Positions 7,379-17,587 of a stretch of DNA of 64,000 nucleotides are shown here, one piece after another (positions within the stretch are counted from its first letter, which is position 1; each line of letters begins with the position of its first letter). The stretch is from contig NZ_JARICI010000020.1 of NCBI RefSeq assembly GCF_029257255.1, positions 1 to 64,000 on the forward strand. The letters are read 5' to 3'. Source of the DNA: Sporosarcina sp. (GTDB taxonomy: Bacteria; Bacillota; Bacilli; Bacillales_A; Planococcaceae). The position numbers and the translations under genes were made by a program. The notes below the pieces were generated by a model, which did not search any database, was not told the DNA's origin, and worked only from the letters and a program-made list of their open reading frames with translations.

Positions 7379-9538
7379 TCAAGAAGTAGTAGTAATAATT
7401 AAATCTTCCCAAACTTCATTTAATTTATTCCAATCATGCGCCACTTGATCATTTCCATATATTCCTTTTTCATAGGCATCTGTTAGTATGCGCATCTGCT
7501 CCCCGCCATATCTTGTATCAACTGCAGCCGCATAAATTGAAAGCGTCATACCAGGCTCTTTCGGAAAGCCAATCCGTTTCAGTTGCTGAAGCAGCTCTAT
7601 ATACTGCTGTTCAAATTTCCCCCACCCATCCGGACGCTTGCGAAGCTGTTTAATCCGCAACGCCGGCAGCCAGCTTGTCCGCTTGGAATAGCCGAGCACT
7701 GAACCGACGGCCAATAATACAGCTAAAACTGCATATAGCCACCACTGCGTAAAGAACCACTTAAGATTTTCTAGCTGCTTGCTAAACAGCGGCGAAGAAG
7801 AATCGCGCTTTTTCTTCTGCTCTTTGTTTTCTACTTTCGGTTTCACAGGCTGCTTGATCATTTGCTCTTCTTTTTCACCTTTTGAGGTATCAAATTTAAT
7901 TTCTGTAGGATGTGTAAAGCCGATTGTCGGTTCAAACGGCATCCAGCCTATTTCTGGAATATAGGCTTCCACCCAGGAATGCGCCTCGTCGTTTGTTACG
8001 CGATAGACACTTTTTCCAGATGATTTAAATGCAGGTTTTCCCGGGGCAAACCCCTTTACCCAGCGAGTGGGAATACCTGCTGAACGAAGCATAACAGCCA
8101 TCGAAGTAGAAAAGTTATCGCAATATCCTTTTTTCGTATCAAATAAAAACTGATCTACATAATCCTCATCAGGTCCCGGCACAGCTACATCCTGCGTTTC
8201 ATAGACGAAGCCATTCCTCTTGAAATACTGTTCCACTGCTTTGACTTTGTCATAGACGCTTGTTTCTTCTTCCGTAATGGATAAGGCTAATTCTGTCACA
8301 CGATCCGGCAACTCAGGCGGCAGTAGCAAATAGCTTTCCAAATCCTCCTGGACCGTTTCATAGGCAAGCATTTCTGCTTTTTCCAATTCAGACATTTTGT
8401 ATTTGGGAGTCTCATATCCCACTTCATACTGTCTCAATTCCTCTTGTGCGCCCATCAGCAGATACATACGATTTGCTTCCGTTTCGCGCATGATGGAAAG
8501 CGATTCAGGATAGAAGATTGTTCGCGCGCCATAAGGAGTGACTAAAAAAGGAAGCGGCTGTTCAAAACGCAGATTCGCATAAGACAGTTGGGTATCTTCA
8601 TTGCCTAAAAAATCTTCATTGGTATGCAAGATCTCGGAATCTACCTCACTGTTTTGAATCCAACCTTTTGACGTATAGGTATCCTTTGTCTCAATCCGCC
8701 AATACTGCCGCTGTTTCACATCCGCTTCAAACACTATTTGATGGTCCTGAATAAAGGCACCGCCCAGCTGTGAATCATCCGGATCATAGCCAGCTCTGGA
8801 CACACCGCCTTTCTGACCGTCCTCCCCGCTCATCGATAATAAAAATGGTACAGGATCTGGCCAAGCCGGCGGATAAACCGGCAGCTGTCTTGATACCAAT
8901 CCGACCGTCGCAATCAATAAGAGCAAAGGCAACGATAGAAGGAGCAAGCGTTTCGGGCGCAGAGTTGTGCGCTCTCCTGCAGCCAGCTTGATCAGCGTCA
9001 GATAACCGACAATGAGCAGTCCAACCATCATAATGCGTACAATGGAAGCAGACGCGTCATACGGACTGAATGTATCAAGAAGCGCAATAAACACAACGGT
9101 GATGGCAAAAAACATCATCATGCTATTGCGCACTTCAATCCAATGGCGAATTAAATAAGCAATCATCCAAATCAATGTATATAACAAAAGCGTTCGAAAC
9201 AGATTGGACAGTTCCCCTACATGACCCTGAAATAAATGAGAGAAGTTCTGTTTAATATCAGTAAAAATTAGACCAATTGTTCCAGTCGATAACATAAGCT
9301 GACCAAAGTATATGTAATGAATTGTCCAAACAATATACAGCAGTTGGATAATCGCACTCAGCCACCACGTCACATCAAATAAGGCCAGAACGAAGAACAG
9401 AATCAAATAAATTAGGAAAAGCGATGGATAGCCAAAATCCGTCAGCTCCATTATCGGTATAAACCATTCCCAAAGCAAAATGACGCTCAGTATATATAAA
9501 AAGAGCAAGACCTTCCAGTTCATACGACTTTTCTTCAT
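7379..9538 (-). CDS. Transglutaminase-like membrane protein (YebA type)
   Basis: This 719-residue protein has about six membrane segments in the first ~230 residues, an external transglutaminase-core domain with Cys473 (KKGYCDNFSTSMAVMLR) and His520 (DEAHSWVEAYIPEIGW), another membrane helix near 615 and a DUF4129-like tail. ATG 9538 overlaps the DUF58 stop as ATGA. The family always accompanies MoxR and DUF58 proteins and is thought to act as a protease or cross-linker at the cell surface, but its substrate is unknown. It matches B. subtilis yebA by position next to guaA. Confidence 0.85.
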   Translation of the reverse strand: MKKSRMNWKVLLFLYILSVILLWEWFIPIMELTDFGYPSLFLIYLILFFVLALFDVTWWLSAIIQLLYIVWTIHYIYFGQLMLSTGTIGLIFTDIKQNFSHLFQGHVGELSNLFRTLLLYTLIWMIAYLIRHWIEVRNSMMMFFAITVVFIALLDTFSPYDASASIVRIMMVGLLIVGYLTLIKLAAGERTTLRPKRLLLLSLPLLLLIATVGLVSRQLPVYPPAWPDPVPFLLSMSGEDGQKGGVSRAGYDPDDSQLGGAFIQDHQIVFEADVKQRQYWRIETKDTYTSKGWIQNSEVDSEILHTNEDFLGNEDTQLSYANLRFEQPLPFLVTPYGARTIFYPESLSIMRETEANRMYLLMGAQEELRQYEVGYETPKYKMSELEKAEMLAYETVQEDLESYLLLPPELPDRVTELALSITEEETSVYDKVKAVEQYFKRNGFVYETQDVAVPGPDEDYVDQFLFDTKKGYCDNFSTSMAVMLRSAGIPTRWVKGFAPGKPAFKSSGKSVYRVTNDEAHSWVEAYIPEIGWMPFEPTIGFTHPTEIKFDTSKGEKEEQMIKQPVKPKVENKEQKKKRDSSSPLFSKQLENLKWFFTQWWLYAVLAVLLAVGSVLGYSKRTSWLPALRIKQLRKRPDGWGKFEQQYIELLQQLKRIGFPKEPGMTLSIYAAAVDTRYGGEQMRILTDAYEKGIYGNDQVAHDWNKLNEVWEDLIITTTS

Positions 9539-10707
9539 GAAGTCACCGCCTCTTTTAACGCTGAGGAAATATTGGCTTTGCTGATCAACTGAACTTTGAT
9601 TCCCAGCTGTTTCACCTGTTGAATTACAGACTGTAACTCTTCCGAAACTTCTGTGGTTGTCACGAAACAAACGATAGAAGACGGATTTGGATACGATTGA
9701 AGGACAGTCTGAATGAATTCCAGCCGCAGATTCCCTGTAACTACTAGCAGGATATTCCCCTGATCAACTTTCAGCCTAGGAAGCTCAGAATGATTTGTCT
9801 CATCCGGCTGCATTTTCGCTAGATGAATCAGTGCCTGTTGCGTGCTTTCCGCCGAATGAATCATAGGAAATTGTGCTGGATTTTTTCCTGCAATCAGCAG
9901 AGTGAGCATCGCATGATGGTCTTTTGCAGAAACCAATAGGGAAGCAGCAAACTCAAGTCCCTCTTCAAAATCAGGCGACGCATTTGCATCCAGAAGGACC
10001 GTATACTGCTCAGATTTCTGTTCATCAAATTCTTTCGTCATCAATTTATTCGTACGTGCAAAAGACTTCCAATGAATCCAGGACATCCGGTCACCCGGCG
10101 CATATTCTCGTACACCTGAAGGCATCGCAGCATCCTTCGTCAGTGAATAAGCAGATGCTTTCTTCCCTTCATTCGCACTGGAAGAAGCTGACTGATAAAA
10201 CAGCTCCGTTAACTTCGGATAAACTAAAAACGAATCCTTTATCGCAAACACCCGACGCTTTTTGATCCAATTAAAAAAATCGACTGTCTCTATTTCTACA
10301 GCCTTCAGAGTATATTCTCCACGCTGAATATTCGTTAATGTATAGGAGAATTCATGTTGCCTTTTAAATCCCCATAATACAATTTCCTGTGTTATTCGCT
10401 CACGTTCCGCGTGTTCTCTCCGGTCCGTAATTACGGTATATAATAAGGGAAATGGCAGCTTTCGCGTTATACGCAAACGGATTGTTACCTTGCCTTCACG
10501 CGTTAACCTTCGTGTTGTCATCTTTCGTTCCACTTTCAGATCACTCAGCGGATAAAAAAACAGCAGGATGGAGTACAGCACAAAAGGGAGCAGCATATAA
10601 AAAATAAACCAGCTGACAAAACTGCCTTGAAACTTTGCGAAAACATAGGCTGCTACACCGATTCCGATTACTCCCGCAATACTGCTGATTGATTTCATTC
10701 GCTTCAT
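9535..10707 (-). CDS. DUF58 protein (YeaD type)
   Basis: The 390-residue protein begins with two membrane helices (about 8-50). The DUF58 signature lies near residues 200-235 (REYAPGDRMSWIHWKSFART) and leads into a von Willebrand A-like fold that begins VLLDANAS. Such proteins are presumed adaptors for MoxR-type ATPases. It overlaps the MoxR stop and the transglutaminase start by 4 bp each, so the three are almost certainly one translationally coupled operon. Confidence 0.87.
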   Translation of the reverse strand: MKRMKSISSIAGVIGIGVAAYVFAKFQGSFVSWFIFYMLLPFVLYSILLFFYPLSDLKVERKMTTRRLTREGKVTIRLRITRKLPFPLLYTVITDRREHAERERITQEIVLWGFKRQHEFSYTLTNIQRGEYTLKAVEIETVDFFNWIKKRRVFAIKDSFLVYPKLTELFYQSASSSANEGKKASAYSLTKDAAMPSGVREYAPGDRMSWIHWKSFARTNKLMTKEFDEQKSEQYTVLLDANASPDFEEGLEFAASLLVSAKDHHAMLTLLIAGKNPAQFPMIHSAESTQQALIHLAKMQPDETNHSELPRLKVDQGNILLVVTGNLRLEFIQTVLQSYPNPSSIVCFVTTTEVSEELQSVIQQVKQLGIKVQLISKANISSALKEAVTS

Positions 10708-11651
10708 ACTATGAACGACCGCTGGACCGGCACTTCCAGACGCGTCAGTACTTGCTGAATGAGTTCGCCAGGGTCCACTCCTTCATAGACAGCTTCAGGA
10801 CGCAAAATGAGACGATGAGAAAATGCAAAAGGAGCTAAATACTGAACGTCATCCGGCAAGACATATGTACGGCCTTTTACAAATGCATACGCTTGGCATG
10901 CTTTCATTAATGCCAATGAACCGCGGGGACTCACACCGAGCGACACCAAGTCATGGTGTCGCGTTGCTTCTGCGCAATCTACAATATAGGAAACAATCGT
11001 ATCGTCTACAACCACTTTCTGAACTTCTTCCTGTAACTCAAGCAATTCCTCAACCGATAGAATGGCGCTGATTTGATCAATTGGCAATTGCTGTTCGGCG
11101 CGTTTCAGGATGTCCATTTCCTGCTGCTTTGTCGGATAACCCATTTTCAGCTTGAATATAAAACGGTCCATTTGCGCTTCAGGTAATGGATAAGTCCCTT
11201 CATATTCAATCGGATTCTGTGTAGCCATAACGAAAAACGGTTTAGGCAACTGGATTGTCTTGCCGTCAACGGTAATAGATGATTCTTCCATCCCCTCTAG
11301 TAAAGCGGCCTGTGTTTTTGGAGAGGTACGGTTTATTTCATCCGCCAGTACAATATTGCCGACTAACGGACCGGGGCGAAATTCAAACTGCATCGTTTGC
11401 GGATTGTAGATCGACACACCTGACACATCGGATGGTAATAAATCCGGCGTAAACTGTATTCGCTTAAACTTCGCACCGATGGATGTTGCAAGCGCTCTCA
11501 CCAGCATCGTCTTTCCTACTCCCGGCACGTCTTCGAGCAGAACATGTCCGCCCGCCAGCAGTGCTGTAATACTTAATTCCGCGATTTCTCGCTTGCCGAC
11601 AATCACTTTTTCAATATTCGTCAGTACTTGTTCGATCCACCTTGAATGCAT
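10704..11651 (-). CDS. MoxR-family AAA+ ATPase (YeaC type)
   Basis: This 315-residue cytoplasmic ATPase has Walker A (EDVPGVGKTMLVRAL, near residue 40), Walker B (ILADEINRTSPK, near 105) and the sensor region (VMATQNPIEYEGTYPLPEAQ). MoxR proteins act as chaperone-like ATPases, often in metal loading or envelope functions, but the client here is unknown. ATG 11651 follows AAGGGGGA. It is the first gene of the coupled MoxR-DUF58-transglutaminase operon, syntenic with B. subtilis yeaC-yeaD-yebA-guaA. Confidence 0.9.
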   Translation of the reverse strand: MHSRWIEQVLTNIEKVIVGKREIAELSITALLAGGHVLLEDVPGVGKTMLVRALATSIGAKFKRIQFTPDLLPSDVSGVSIYNPQTMQFEFRPGPLVGNIVLADEINRTSPKTQAALLEGMEESSITVDGKTIQLPKPFFVMATQNPIEYEGTYPLPEAQMDRFIFKLKMGYPTKQQEMDILKRAEQQLPIDQISAILSVEELLELQEEVQKVVVDDTIVSYIVDCAEATRHHDLVSLGVSPRGSLALMKACQAYAFVKGRTYVLPDDVQYLAPFAFSHRLILRPEAVYEGVDPGELIQQVLTRLEVPVQRSFIV

Positions 11652-11734
11652 GTTATTTCCCCCTTATTTCCCTAACTTGCTCCGTTCTAGTATATGAGAC
11701 TATCATACCTGAAACGACTAAGTCCCACAAACAG

Positions 11735-11776
11735 AAAAAACTGCCGCCTTCTATTTACTAGAAGGCAGGCAGTTTT
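11735..11776 (-). terminator. Terminator after nadE
   Basis: AAACTGCC-GCCTTCTA pairs with TAGAAGGCGGCAGTTT and is followed by TTTT on the minus strand, directly after the nadE stop codon. Confidence 0.85.
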
Positions 11777-12600
11777 CATTTCCAGAAATCATCAAATACG
11801 GTAATCGGCAAATGCCGCTTATGAGCAGAACGCAAATAATGTCCTTCTATTTGCTTTCTAGCCTCATCAGATACTTTTTTGCCTTCTAAGTAATCATCGA
11901 TTTCCTCATATGAGACACCTAAAGCAATTTCATCGGGGATTGCTGGTTTGTTTCCCTCCAGATCTGCCGTTGGAATCTTATTGTATAGGTGAGGGGGACA
12001 GTTCAGCACTTCCAACATCTGTCTCCCCTGTCGTTTATTCAAACGGTAAATCGGCATCAAATCTGCTGCGCCGTCACCATGTTTCGTATAAAATCCTGTA
12101 ATTGCTTCAGCTGCATGATCTGAACCAAGTACAACAGCGTGATGCACCGCCGCTACTGAATACTGGACTTTCATACGCTCCCGGGCTTTTTCGTTCCCTT
12201 TATCAAAGTCGGTAATGTGCAAACCTGCATTCGCAAGTGATCGTTCACTGGCATCCACCGCTTCTTTGATATCAACAGAATATACAACCGACGGACGAAT
12301 GAAATGTAATGCGTCTTGACAGTCATCTTCATCAAATTGGACTCCGTATGGCAGACGCACTGCATAGAAGCGATACTTTTCATTCCCTGTCTCTTCATTC
12401 AGTTCATCAATAGCCATTTGTGCAAGCTTGCCGACTAAGGTGGAATCCTGTCCACCTGATATTCCTAATGTGAGTCCTTGCAAAAAAGTATGCTTTCTCA
12501 AATAGTCCTTCATAAAGTCAATGGAGGTTCGGATCTCTTGCTGCGGATCGATTTCAGGCTTCGCACCTAACGCGTGGATAATTTCTTGCTGCAATGTCAA
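11776..12600 (-). CDS. nadE: NH3-dependent NAD+ synthetase
   Basis: The 274-residue enzyme converts deamido-NAD to NAD with ATP and ammonia, the last step of NAD synthesis. It is a single N-type ATP pyrophosphatase domain with the P-loop GISGGQDST (near residue 46) and no glutaminase domain, as in B. subtilis NadE. TTG 12600 is chosen because AAGGAAGTGG lies at the right distance and the product then matches the family length; an in-frame TTG at 12621 would touch the pncB stop. It is coupled to pncB, which supplies the preceding step of the salvage route. Confidence 0.93.
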   Translation of the reverse strand: MTLQQEIIHALGAKPEIDPQQEIRTSIDFMKDYLRKHTFLQGLTLGISGGQDSTLVGKLAQMAIDELNEETGNEKYRFYAVRLPYGVQFDEDDCQDALHFIRPSVVYSVDIKEAVDASERSLANAGLHITDFDKGNEKARERMKVQYSVAAVHHAVVLGSDHAAEAITGFYTKHGDGAADLMPIYRLNKRQGRQMLEVLNCPPHLYNKIPTADLEGNKPAIPDEIALGVSYEEIDDYLEGKKVSDEARKQIEGHYLRSAHKRHLPITVFDDFWK

Positions 12601-12621
12601 CGTTCCCACTTCCTTTTTCAA

Positions 12622-14088
12622 TTATTTGTTGTAGTTGGCCACCATTTCATGCACTTCTTCTATATTACGTCGTTTATTGTCCCAGCACTTCTGGCTGAGA
12701 TCGACAGGATATTCTTCCGGATTCAATGAACGTTTGTACTCTTCCCATAATAACGTTAGATTCTCATACGCAAATGAACGGATCTCATGCACTTCAGGGT
12801 TTTCATAAATCACTTCGCCGTTTTTTATGACTTGCTCATGAAGGTTTACCGCTTTAAAGTTCGTAACAAATTTCGAAATGAATGTGTGTACGGGATGGAA
12901 CATTTTGATACGTTTTTCCTGCGTTGGATCTTCATCATGCATCGTAATGTAATCACCTTCTGCTTTGCCGTTTTCCAGATCGATAATTCGATACAGCTTT
13001 TTACGTCCCGGTGTCGTGACCTTTTCTACATTCGCAGAGATCTTAATCGTATCTTCCATCACACCATCGCTGTTTTCAATCGATACGATTTTATAAACCG
13101 CTCCGAGAGCAGGCTGGTCATAGGCAGTTATCAACTTCGTACCGATGCCCCATATATCCACTTGCGCTCCCTGAGCCTTTAAGTTAAGAATCGTATATTC
13201 ATCCAAATCATTCGAAACGACAATTTTTGCATCTGTAAAGCCTGCTTCATCCAGCATCCTGCGTGTCTCTTTCGATAAGAACGCGATATCTCCACTGTCG
13301 AGGCGGACGCCGATGAAATTGATACTGTCTCCAAGTTCTTTTGCTACTTTTATAGCTGTCGGTACACCGATCTTCAGCGTGTTGTATGTATCAACTAAAA
13401 ACACACAGTCTTTATGGCGCTGCGCGTAGACTTTAAACGCTGTATATTCATCCTTATAAGCTTGCACAAATGAATGCGCATGTGTGCCCGAAACCTCTAA
13501 TCCGAAACGTTTCCCGGCGCGTACATTACTCGTTGATTCTACGCCTCCGATCACAGCCGCTCTGGCTCCCCAAATCGCTGCATCCATTTCTTGTGCTCTG
13601 CGACTGCCGAATTCCATCACAATATCGTCTTTCACGACTTGTTTGATACGGCTTGCTTTTGTCGCAATCAGCGTCTGATAATTGACGATATTAAGCAATG
13701 CTGTCTCAATCAGCTGTGCTTCAATCAAAGTTGTCTCAATACGGATAATCGGTTCATTGGCAAAAACAAGCTCTCCTTCTTTCATTGAGTAGACATCGCC
13801 TGTAAAACGGACACCTTGTAAGTATTCCAGGAAATCCTCTTGAAAGCCGAGCTCTTCTTGTAGATAAGCCAAATCACTCTCTGTAAATGAAAATTCCTGC
13901 AAGTACTTTAATACATGCTCAAGTCCAGCAAAAATCGCATAGCCGTTTCCAAACGGAATTTTTCGGAAGTACAGTTCGAAAACCGCTTTTCGTTCGTGAA
14001 TACCGTCCCCCCAATAAGATTCTGCCATGTTGATTTGATAAAGGTCTGTGTGCAGCGCCAAGCTGTCGTCTTTATATGATGAAGTCAT
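12622..14088 (-). CDS. pncB: Nicotinate phosphoribosyltransferase
   Basis: This 488-residue enzyme makes nicotinate mononucleotide from nicotinate, PRPP and ATP. It matches Bacillus PncB along its length, including LHTDLYQINMAESYW at the N terminus, EFGSRRAQEMDAA, the GVESTSNVRAGKRFGL segment, and the FIGVRLDSGDIAFLS phosphate-binding region. ATG 14088 has AAGGAGACC at ideal spacing. With nadE immediately downstream, the pair forms a compact NAD salvage operon. No NiaR operator or NAD-responsive RNA was recognised upstream. Confidence 0.95.
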   Translation of the reverse strand: MTSSYKDDSLALHTDLYQINMAESYWGDGIHERKAVFELYFRKIPFGNGYAIFAGLEHVLKYLQEFSFTESDLAYLQEELGFQEDFLEYLQGVRFTGDVYSMKEGELVFANEPIIRIETTLIEAQLIETALLNIVNYQTLIATKASRIKQVVKDDIVMEFGSRRAQEMDAAIWGARAAVIGGVESTSNVRAGKRFGLEVSGTHAHSFVQAYKDEYTAFKVYAQRHKDCVFLVDTYNTLKIGVPTAIKVAKELGDSINFIGVRLDSGDIAFLSKETRRMLDEAGFTDAKIVVSNDLDEYTILNLKAQGAQVDIWGIGTKLITAYDQPALGAVYKIVSIENSDGVMEDTIKISANVEKVTTPGRKKLYRIIDLENGKAEGDYITMHDEDPTQEKRIKMFHPVHTFISKFVTNFKAVNLHEQVIKNGEVIYENPEVHEIRSFAYENLTLLWEEYKRSLNPEEYPVDLSQKCWDNKRRNIEEVHEMVANYNK

Positions 14089-14229
14089 AATGGTCTCCTT
14101 CTTCCGATACAATGATGGTCTTATTATACACTATTTCCCCTTTTTCTCCGCAAAGTAACCATCTTCAGCTTAAATTACATATGAAACTTTTTCCAGACTG
14201 TTACGTAATAGAAACAAGGAGTGATTATT

Positions 14230-14499
14230 ATGCAAACAATACTATTGGTAGTAGTTATGGCTGGCTTAGGATTTATGATTTTGGGTAAATTAGAGGCAAT
14301 CGAAAGAAGACTGGCTAGACAGCAGTCGATTTTGGATCAATTAACTCAGGACTTACCGGAAATGCCTCCTGACAAGGAAGTCGTTGCACTGATTGCAGAA
14401 GGAGAAAGTATACAAGCTATAAAATTGGCGAGGGAAGTTTACGGGTTCTCTTTAATAGAAGCAAAGCAGTATGTTGATCGTTTAAAAAAGGATATGTAA
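14230..14499 (+). CDS. Small membrane protein with ribosomal L7/L12 C-terminal-like domain
   Basis: The 89-residue protein has one N-terminal membrane helix (about 2-18), a short charged helix, and a C-terminal segment (about 50-86, ending LIEAKQYVDRLKKDM) resembling the bL12 C-terminal domain fold. Such membrane-tethered bL12-like proteins occur in Firmicutes without a known role. ATG 14230 is 9 bases after AAGGAG; the GTG at 14221 is too close to that site. It is convergent with lutC. Confidence 0.75.
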   Translation: MQTILLVVVMAGLGFMILGKLEAIERRLARQQSILDQLTQDLPEMPPDKEVVALIAEGESIQAIKLAREVYGFSLIEAKQYVDRLKKDM

Positions 14500-14504
14500 A
14501 GTAA

Positions 14505-14543
14505 AAGAAGAACACCTTTCCCCATTTGGAAAAGTGTTCTTTG
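14505..14543. terminator. Bidirectional terminator
   Basis: AAGAACACCTTTCC and GGAAAAGTGTTCTTT form a long stem between two convergent genes, with T/A tracts at both ends. Confidence 0.8.
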
Positions 14544-14556
14544 TTTACGTGAGGAA

Positions 14557-15273
14557 TTAACAATCCTCAATCACAATATAAGCCGCCCTTACAGGACCAT
14601 GTACTCCAATTACTAAATTCATTTCAATATCCGCCGAGTTACTCGGTCCGGTGATGAAGTTAATGCAAGAGGGCACTTGTTCTCCGCTGTCGATTTTCTC
14701 CCGGATTAAATCAGCTGCTTGTGTAATTCTTGGTACAAGTGTGCTCTTTGGAATAATAGCGATGTAATTCGTTGGCAGTAAACTGACAGAACGTCCTTTA
14801 TCGGAACTACTTAAAAGTACTACAGTGCCTGATTCCGCGAGAGTCAGATCACTGAATGTGATGCCAATATTTGCTTGTTCGGCCAGCTCCACATTCCGTT
14901 CGCCAAGTTCAGCCTGCCATGTATGGACTTCTATATTTTCCGCCGGCCAATCACTTTCAATCAAACGGGTCAGCCCGTATTCTTCAAAGCGCTCATCATT
15001 CCAAAGCGACAGCGGACCTCCGCCATATAGTTTGACCGCATTGTCTAAAGCTGCGGGAAGGTCCACGAGCTTGGTTTCAATTAATTCCGTATGAATATGT
15101 TCACATTGATTGCGCAGTACATCAAGCAGCTCATCTGTGGAAGCACCCGTTAATACCTTTCGTTGCGGCTGGTGTTTCCATACAGGTTTCTCTACCTGCG
15201 CTTTCTGTGCTCTTCCCAGTTGAGATGCAATACCGCTTAAGAATGCTTCACGATTCTGAATGGTGCCTGTCAT
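14557..15273 (-). CDS. lutC: L-lactate utilisation protein LutC
   Basis: LutC is part of the LutABC iron-sulfur complex that oxidises L-lactate to pyruvate. The 238-residue product is a LUD-domain (DUF162) protein with the family segments NIGITFSDLTLAESGTVVL and STLVPRITQAADL and the conserved end FITGPSNSADIEMNLVIGVHGP. It starts 2 bases after lutB behind GGGGGC and is the last gene of lutABC. Confidence 0.93.
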   Translation of the reverse strand: MTGTIQNREAFLSGIASQLGRAQKAQVEKPVWKHQPQRKVLTGASTDELLDVLRNQCEHIHTELIETKLVDLPAALDNAVKLYGGGPLSLWNDERFEEYGLTRLIESDWPAENIEVHTWQAELGERNVELAEQANIGITFSDLTLAESGTVVLLSSSDKGRSVSLLPTNYIAIIPKSTLVPRITQAADLIREKIDSGEQVPSCINFITGPSNSADIEMNLVIGVHGPVRAAYIVIEDC

Positions 15274-15275
15274 GT

Positions 15276-16697
15276 TTATTTGCCCCCTTTCTGATCGTAG
15301 AACCAGTCACGGAAACGAGTGTTGCCGACTGCCGGAAACTCCCGAAGATCTGTCCATTCTTTCAACGGACCAGGACCTTTCGAAATTCGTTCATTCTTCG
15401 TAAATGGCTTCATCGCGGTTGACGCCGCCTTAGAACCCATGGAATACAATGGATTGGAAGAAGCACCGATGCCGAATGCTTTCATTGCAAGCCGCTCTGA
15501 AATAGGAGCCCGCCCTTCTTCTTCGACGATGATTTGTCTGTGTGTATGCAGCAGTTCATGCAACGGTATTTTCACTGGACAGGCATCTGTGCACGCGCCG
15601 CAAAGTGTTGAGGCAAATGGCAATTCTTTGAAATCATCATACCCTCCGAGTAACGGTGACAGCACAGCGCCGATTGGTCCGGAATAAATCGAGCCATAGG
15701 AGTGTCCGCCGATATGCCGGTATACTGGGCAAACGTTGACACATGCTGCGCAGCGAATACATTGCAAAATGGATTGGAATTCTGTTCCTAAAATCTCAGA
15801 ACGTCCATTATCTACGATGACTAAATGAAATTCTTCGGGACCGTCGGCATCGCCTTCCCCTTTAGGTCCAGTCAATGCTGTAACATAACTCGTCAGCTTT
15901 TGACCGACTGCACTGCGCGTCAATAAACTGACTAGCACTTCAAATTCTTCAAATGAAGGCACAATGCGCTCCATTCCCATTACGGTAATTTGTGTTTTCG
16001 GCAATGCGGACACTAAACGGGCATTCCCTTCATTTGTCACAAGACTGATTGATCCTGTTTCCGCAATAGCAAAATTACAGCCTGTGATTCCGATATCTGC
16101 CGCTAGAAACTCTTGTCGAAGTTTTTCTCGCGCATGAAGGGCCAGCTCTTCCGGCTTAGACGTATTTTTATAGTCCAGTTTATCTTCAAAGACCTCACGA
16201 ATTTGCTCTCTGTTTTTATGGAGAGCAGGTGCAACGATATGTGACGGCGGATCATGGTCATCTATCTGAAGTATGTACTCCCCCAGATCCGTCTCGATTA
16301 CTTCACACCCTGCTTCCTCAAGAACCGCATTCAAATTAATCTCTTCCGTCACCATGGATTTGGATTTAACTACTTTCTTGCCGTCTTTTTTCTCTATAAC
16401 TTCACGAACATAGTTACTAGCTTCTTCCGCCGTTTTAGCGAAAAATACATGGCCTCCCCGCTGCGCCACATTTTCACTCAGCTGGTGCAAATAATAATCG
16501 AGATTCTCTAATACATGCTGCCGGATTTCTTCTCCGTGAGAACGCCATTCCTCCCAGTTCCCAAGCTCTTCTGCTGCATCTAAACGGCGACCGTGCAATC
16601 GTTCCTGCGCACCCGCTACCGCCTGCCGCATGAACTCATCTGATATATTGTCTTTCGTTCGATCTGCAAAGTTTTTCGTGCTGAACTTCATTGACAT
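15276..16697 (-). CDS. lutB: L-lactate utilisation iron-sulfur protein LutB
   Basis: The 473-residue subunit contains an N-terminal LUD domain and a ferredoxin-like region with two 4Fe-4S motifs ([12 protein letters not shown] and CGACTDACP, about residues 310-375). It passes electrons from L-lactate oxidation. ATG 16697 follows GAGGTGA at good spacing. It sits between lutA (22-base gap) and lutC (2-base gap), so the three are co-transcribed and under the LutR operator upstream of lutA. Confidence 0.94.
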   Translation of the reverse strand: MSMKFSTKNFADRTKDNISDEFMRQAVAGAQERLHGRRLDAAEELGNWEEWRSHGEEIRQHVLENLDYYLHQLSENVAQRGGHVFFAKTAEEASNYVREVIEKKDGKKVVKSKSMVTEEINLNAVLEEAGCEVIETDLGEYILQIDDHDPPSHIVAPALHKNREQIREVFEDKLDYKNTSKPEELALHAREKLRQEFLAADIGITGCNFAIAETGSISLVTNEGNARLVSALPKTQITVMGMERIVPSFEEFEVLVSLLTRSAVGQKLTSYVTALTGPKGEGDADGPEEFHLVIVDNGRSEILGTEFQSILQCIRCAACVNVCPVYRHIGGHSYGSIYSGPIGAVLSPLLGGYDDFKELPFASTLCGACTDACPVKIPLHELLHTHRQIIVEEEGRAPISERLAMKAFGIGASSNPLYSMGSKAASTAMKPFTKNERISKGPGPLKEWTDLREFPAVGNTRFRDWFYDQKGGK

Positions 16698-16719
16698 AAA
16701 GCTTCACCTCATTTCACAA

Positions 16720-17439
16720 TTATTCGCGACTATTCAACACTTCCGCTATGTGCATGACTCGAATCTTCTTCCCTGTCCGCTCTGCACGCCCTCCGATATT
16801 CATCAAGCAGCCGCAGTCTGCCCCGATTAAATAATCCGCTTCTGTCACCATCGCGCTGTTTACTTTTTCATCGACCATCTGCTCCGAAATATCTCCCATC
16901 TTAACTGAGAAGGTGCCGCCAAATCCGCAACAGTTATGCGCGTTCGGCAAAGGTATCATTTCCAGTCCTTCCACTTGAGCAAGCAGCTTTTTCGGCGGTT
17001 CTTTAACGCCAAGCAGTCTCGTCATGTGACAGGATGGATGGTACGTACCCTTTCCCGTTAACTTCGCACCGACATCTTCCACTTTCAGTACATCCACCAG
17101 AAACTCAGTAAATTCATAGGTTTTATCTGCAAGTGCTTGCGCTTTGTCTTTCCATCTTGCATCGTTCGCAAAAATTTCAGGATACATTTTAAACATCGTG
17201 GCACAAGAGCCCGAAGGTGTCACTACATACTCTGCGCCTTCAAATGTCTTAATCATATTTTTCATAGCAGATTTCGAATTCTCTACATATCCGCTGTTAT
17301 AAGCAGGCTGCCCGCAGCATACCTGCCCTTTTGGAAATGATAATTCACAGCCTTGACGTTCCAATACCTCTGCCATGTCTTTTCCTGCATGTGCATAGAA
17401 CATGTCTACCAGGCATGTAATAAATAAACTGACCTTCAT
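16720..17439 (-). CDS. lutA: L-lactate utilisation protein LutA
   Basis: This 239-residue cysteine-rich (CCG-domain) protein has two motif copies: [10 protein letters not shown] (near residue 42) and [10 protein letters not shown] (near 168), typical of LutA and heterodisulfide-reductase-like subunits. Start ATG 17439 gives [15 protein letters not shown], aligned with B. subtilis LutA and with the better GGAGGGGG spacing; ATG 17445 is the alternative. It is the first gene of lutABC, behind a LutR-type palindrome. Confidence 0.94.
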   Translation of the reverse strand: MKVSLFITCLVDMFYAHAGKDMAEVLERQGCELSFPKGQVCCGQPAYNSGYVENSKSAMKNMIKTFEGAEYVVTPSGSCATMFKMYPEIFANDARWKDKAQALADKTYEFTEFLVDVLKVEDVGAKLTGKGTYHPSCHMTRLLGVKEPPKKLLAQVEGLEMIPLPNAHNCCGFGGTFSVKMGDISEQMVDEKVNSAMVTEADYLIGADCGCLMNIGGRAERTGKKIRVMHIAEVLNSRE

Positions 17440-17472
17440 TTTCATTCCCCCTCCGGTATTTTCCCAGTCAAC

Positions 17473-17489
17473 AGGTCATCAGATGACCT
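17473..17489. promoter_or_regulatory. LutR operator upstream of lutABC
   Basis: AGGTCATCAGATGACCT is a palindrome about a central base and contains TCATC-N-GATGA, the operator reported for B. subtilis LutR. It lies about 35 bp before the lutA start. The same 16 bases recur upstream of lutP. Confidence 0.88.
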
Positions 17490-17551
17490 ACATATTTCCT
17501 AGCATACTATAAATCTTTTTGATTGAATAGATGTTTACTGTTTTTTCTGAT

Positions 17552-17581
17552 AAAAAAATCACCCGGTTACATAACGGGTGA
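17552..17581 (-). terminator. Terminator after lutR
   Basis: TCACCCGTTATGTAACCGGGTGA followed by TTTTTTT on the minus strand ends the lutR transcript and insulates the lutA promoter. Confidence 0.85.
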
Positions 17582-17587
17582 ATAGGG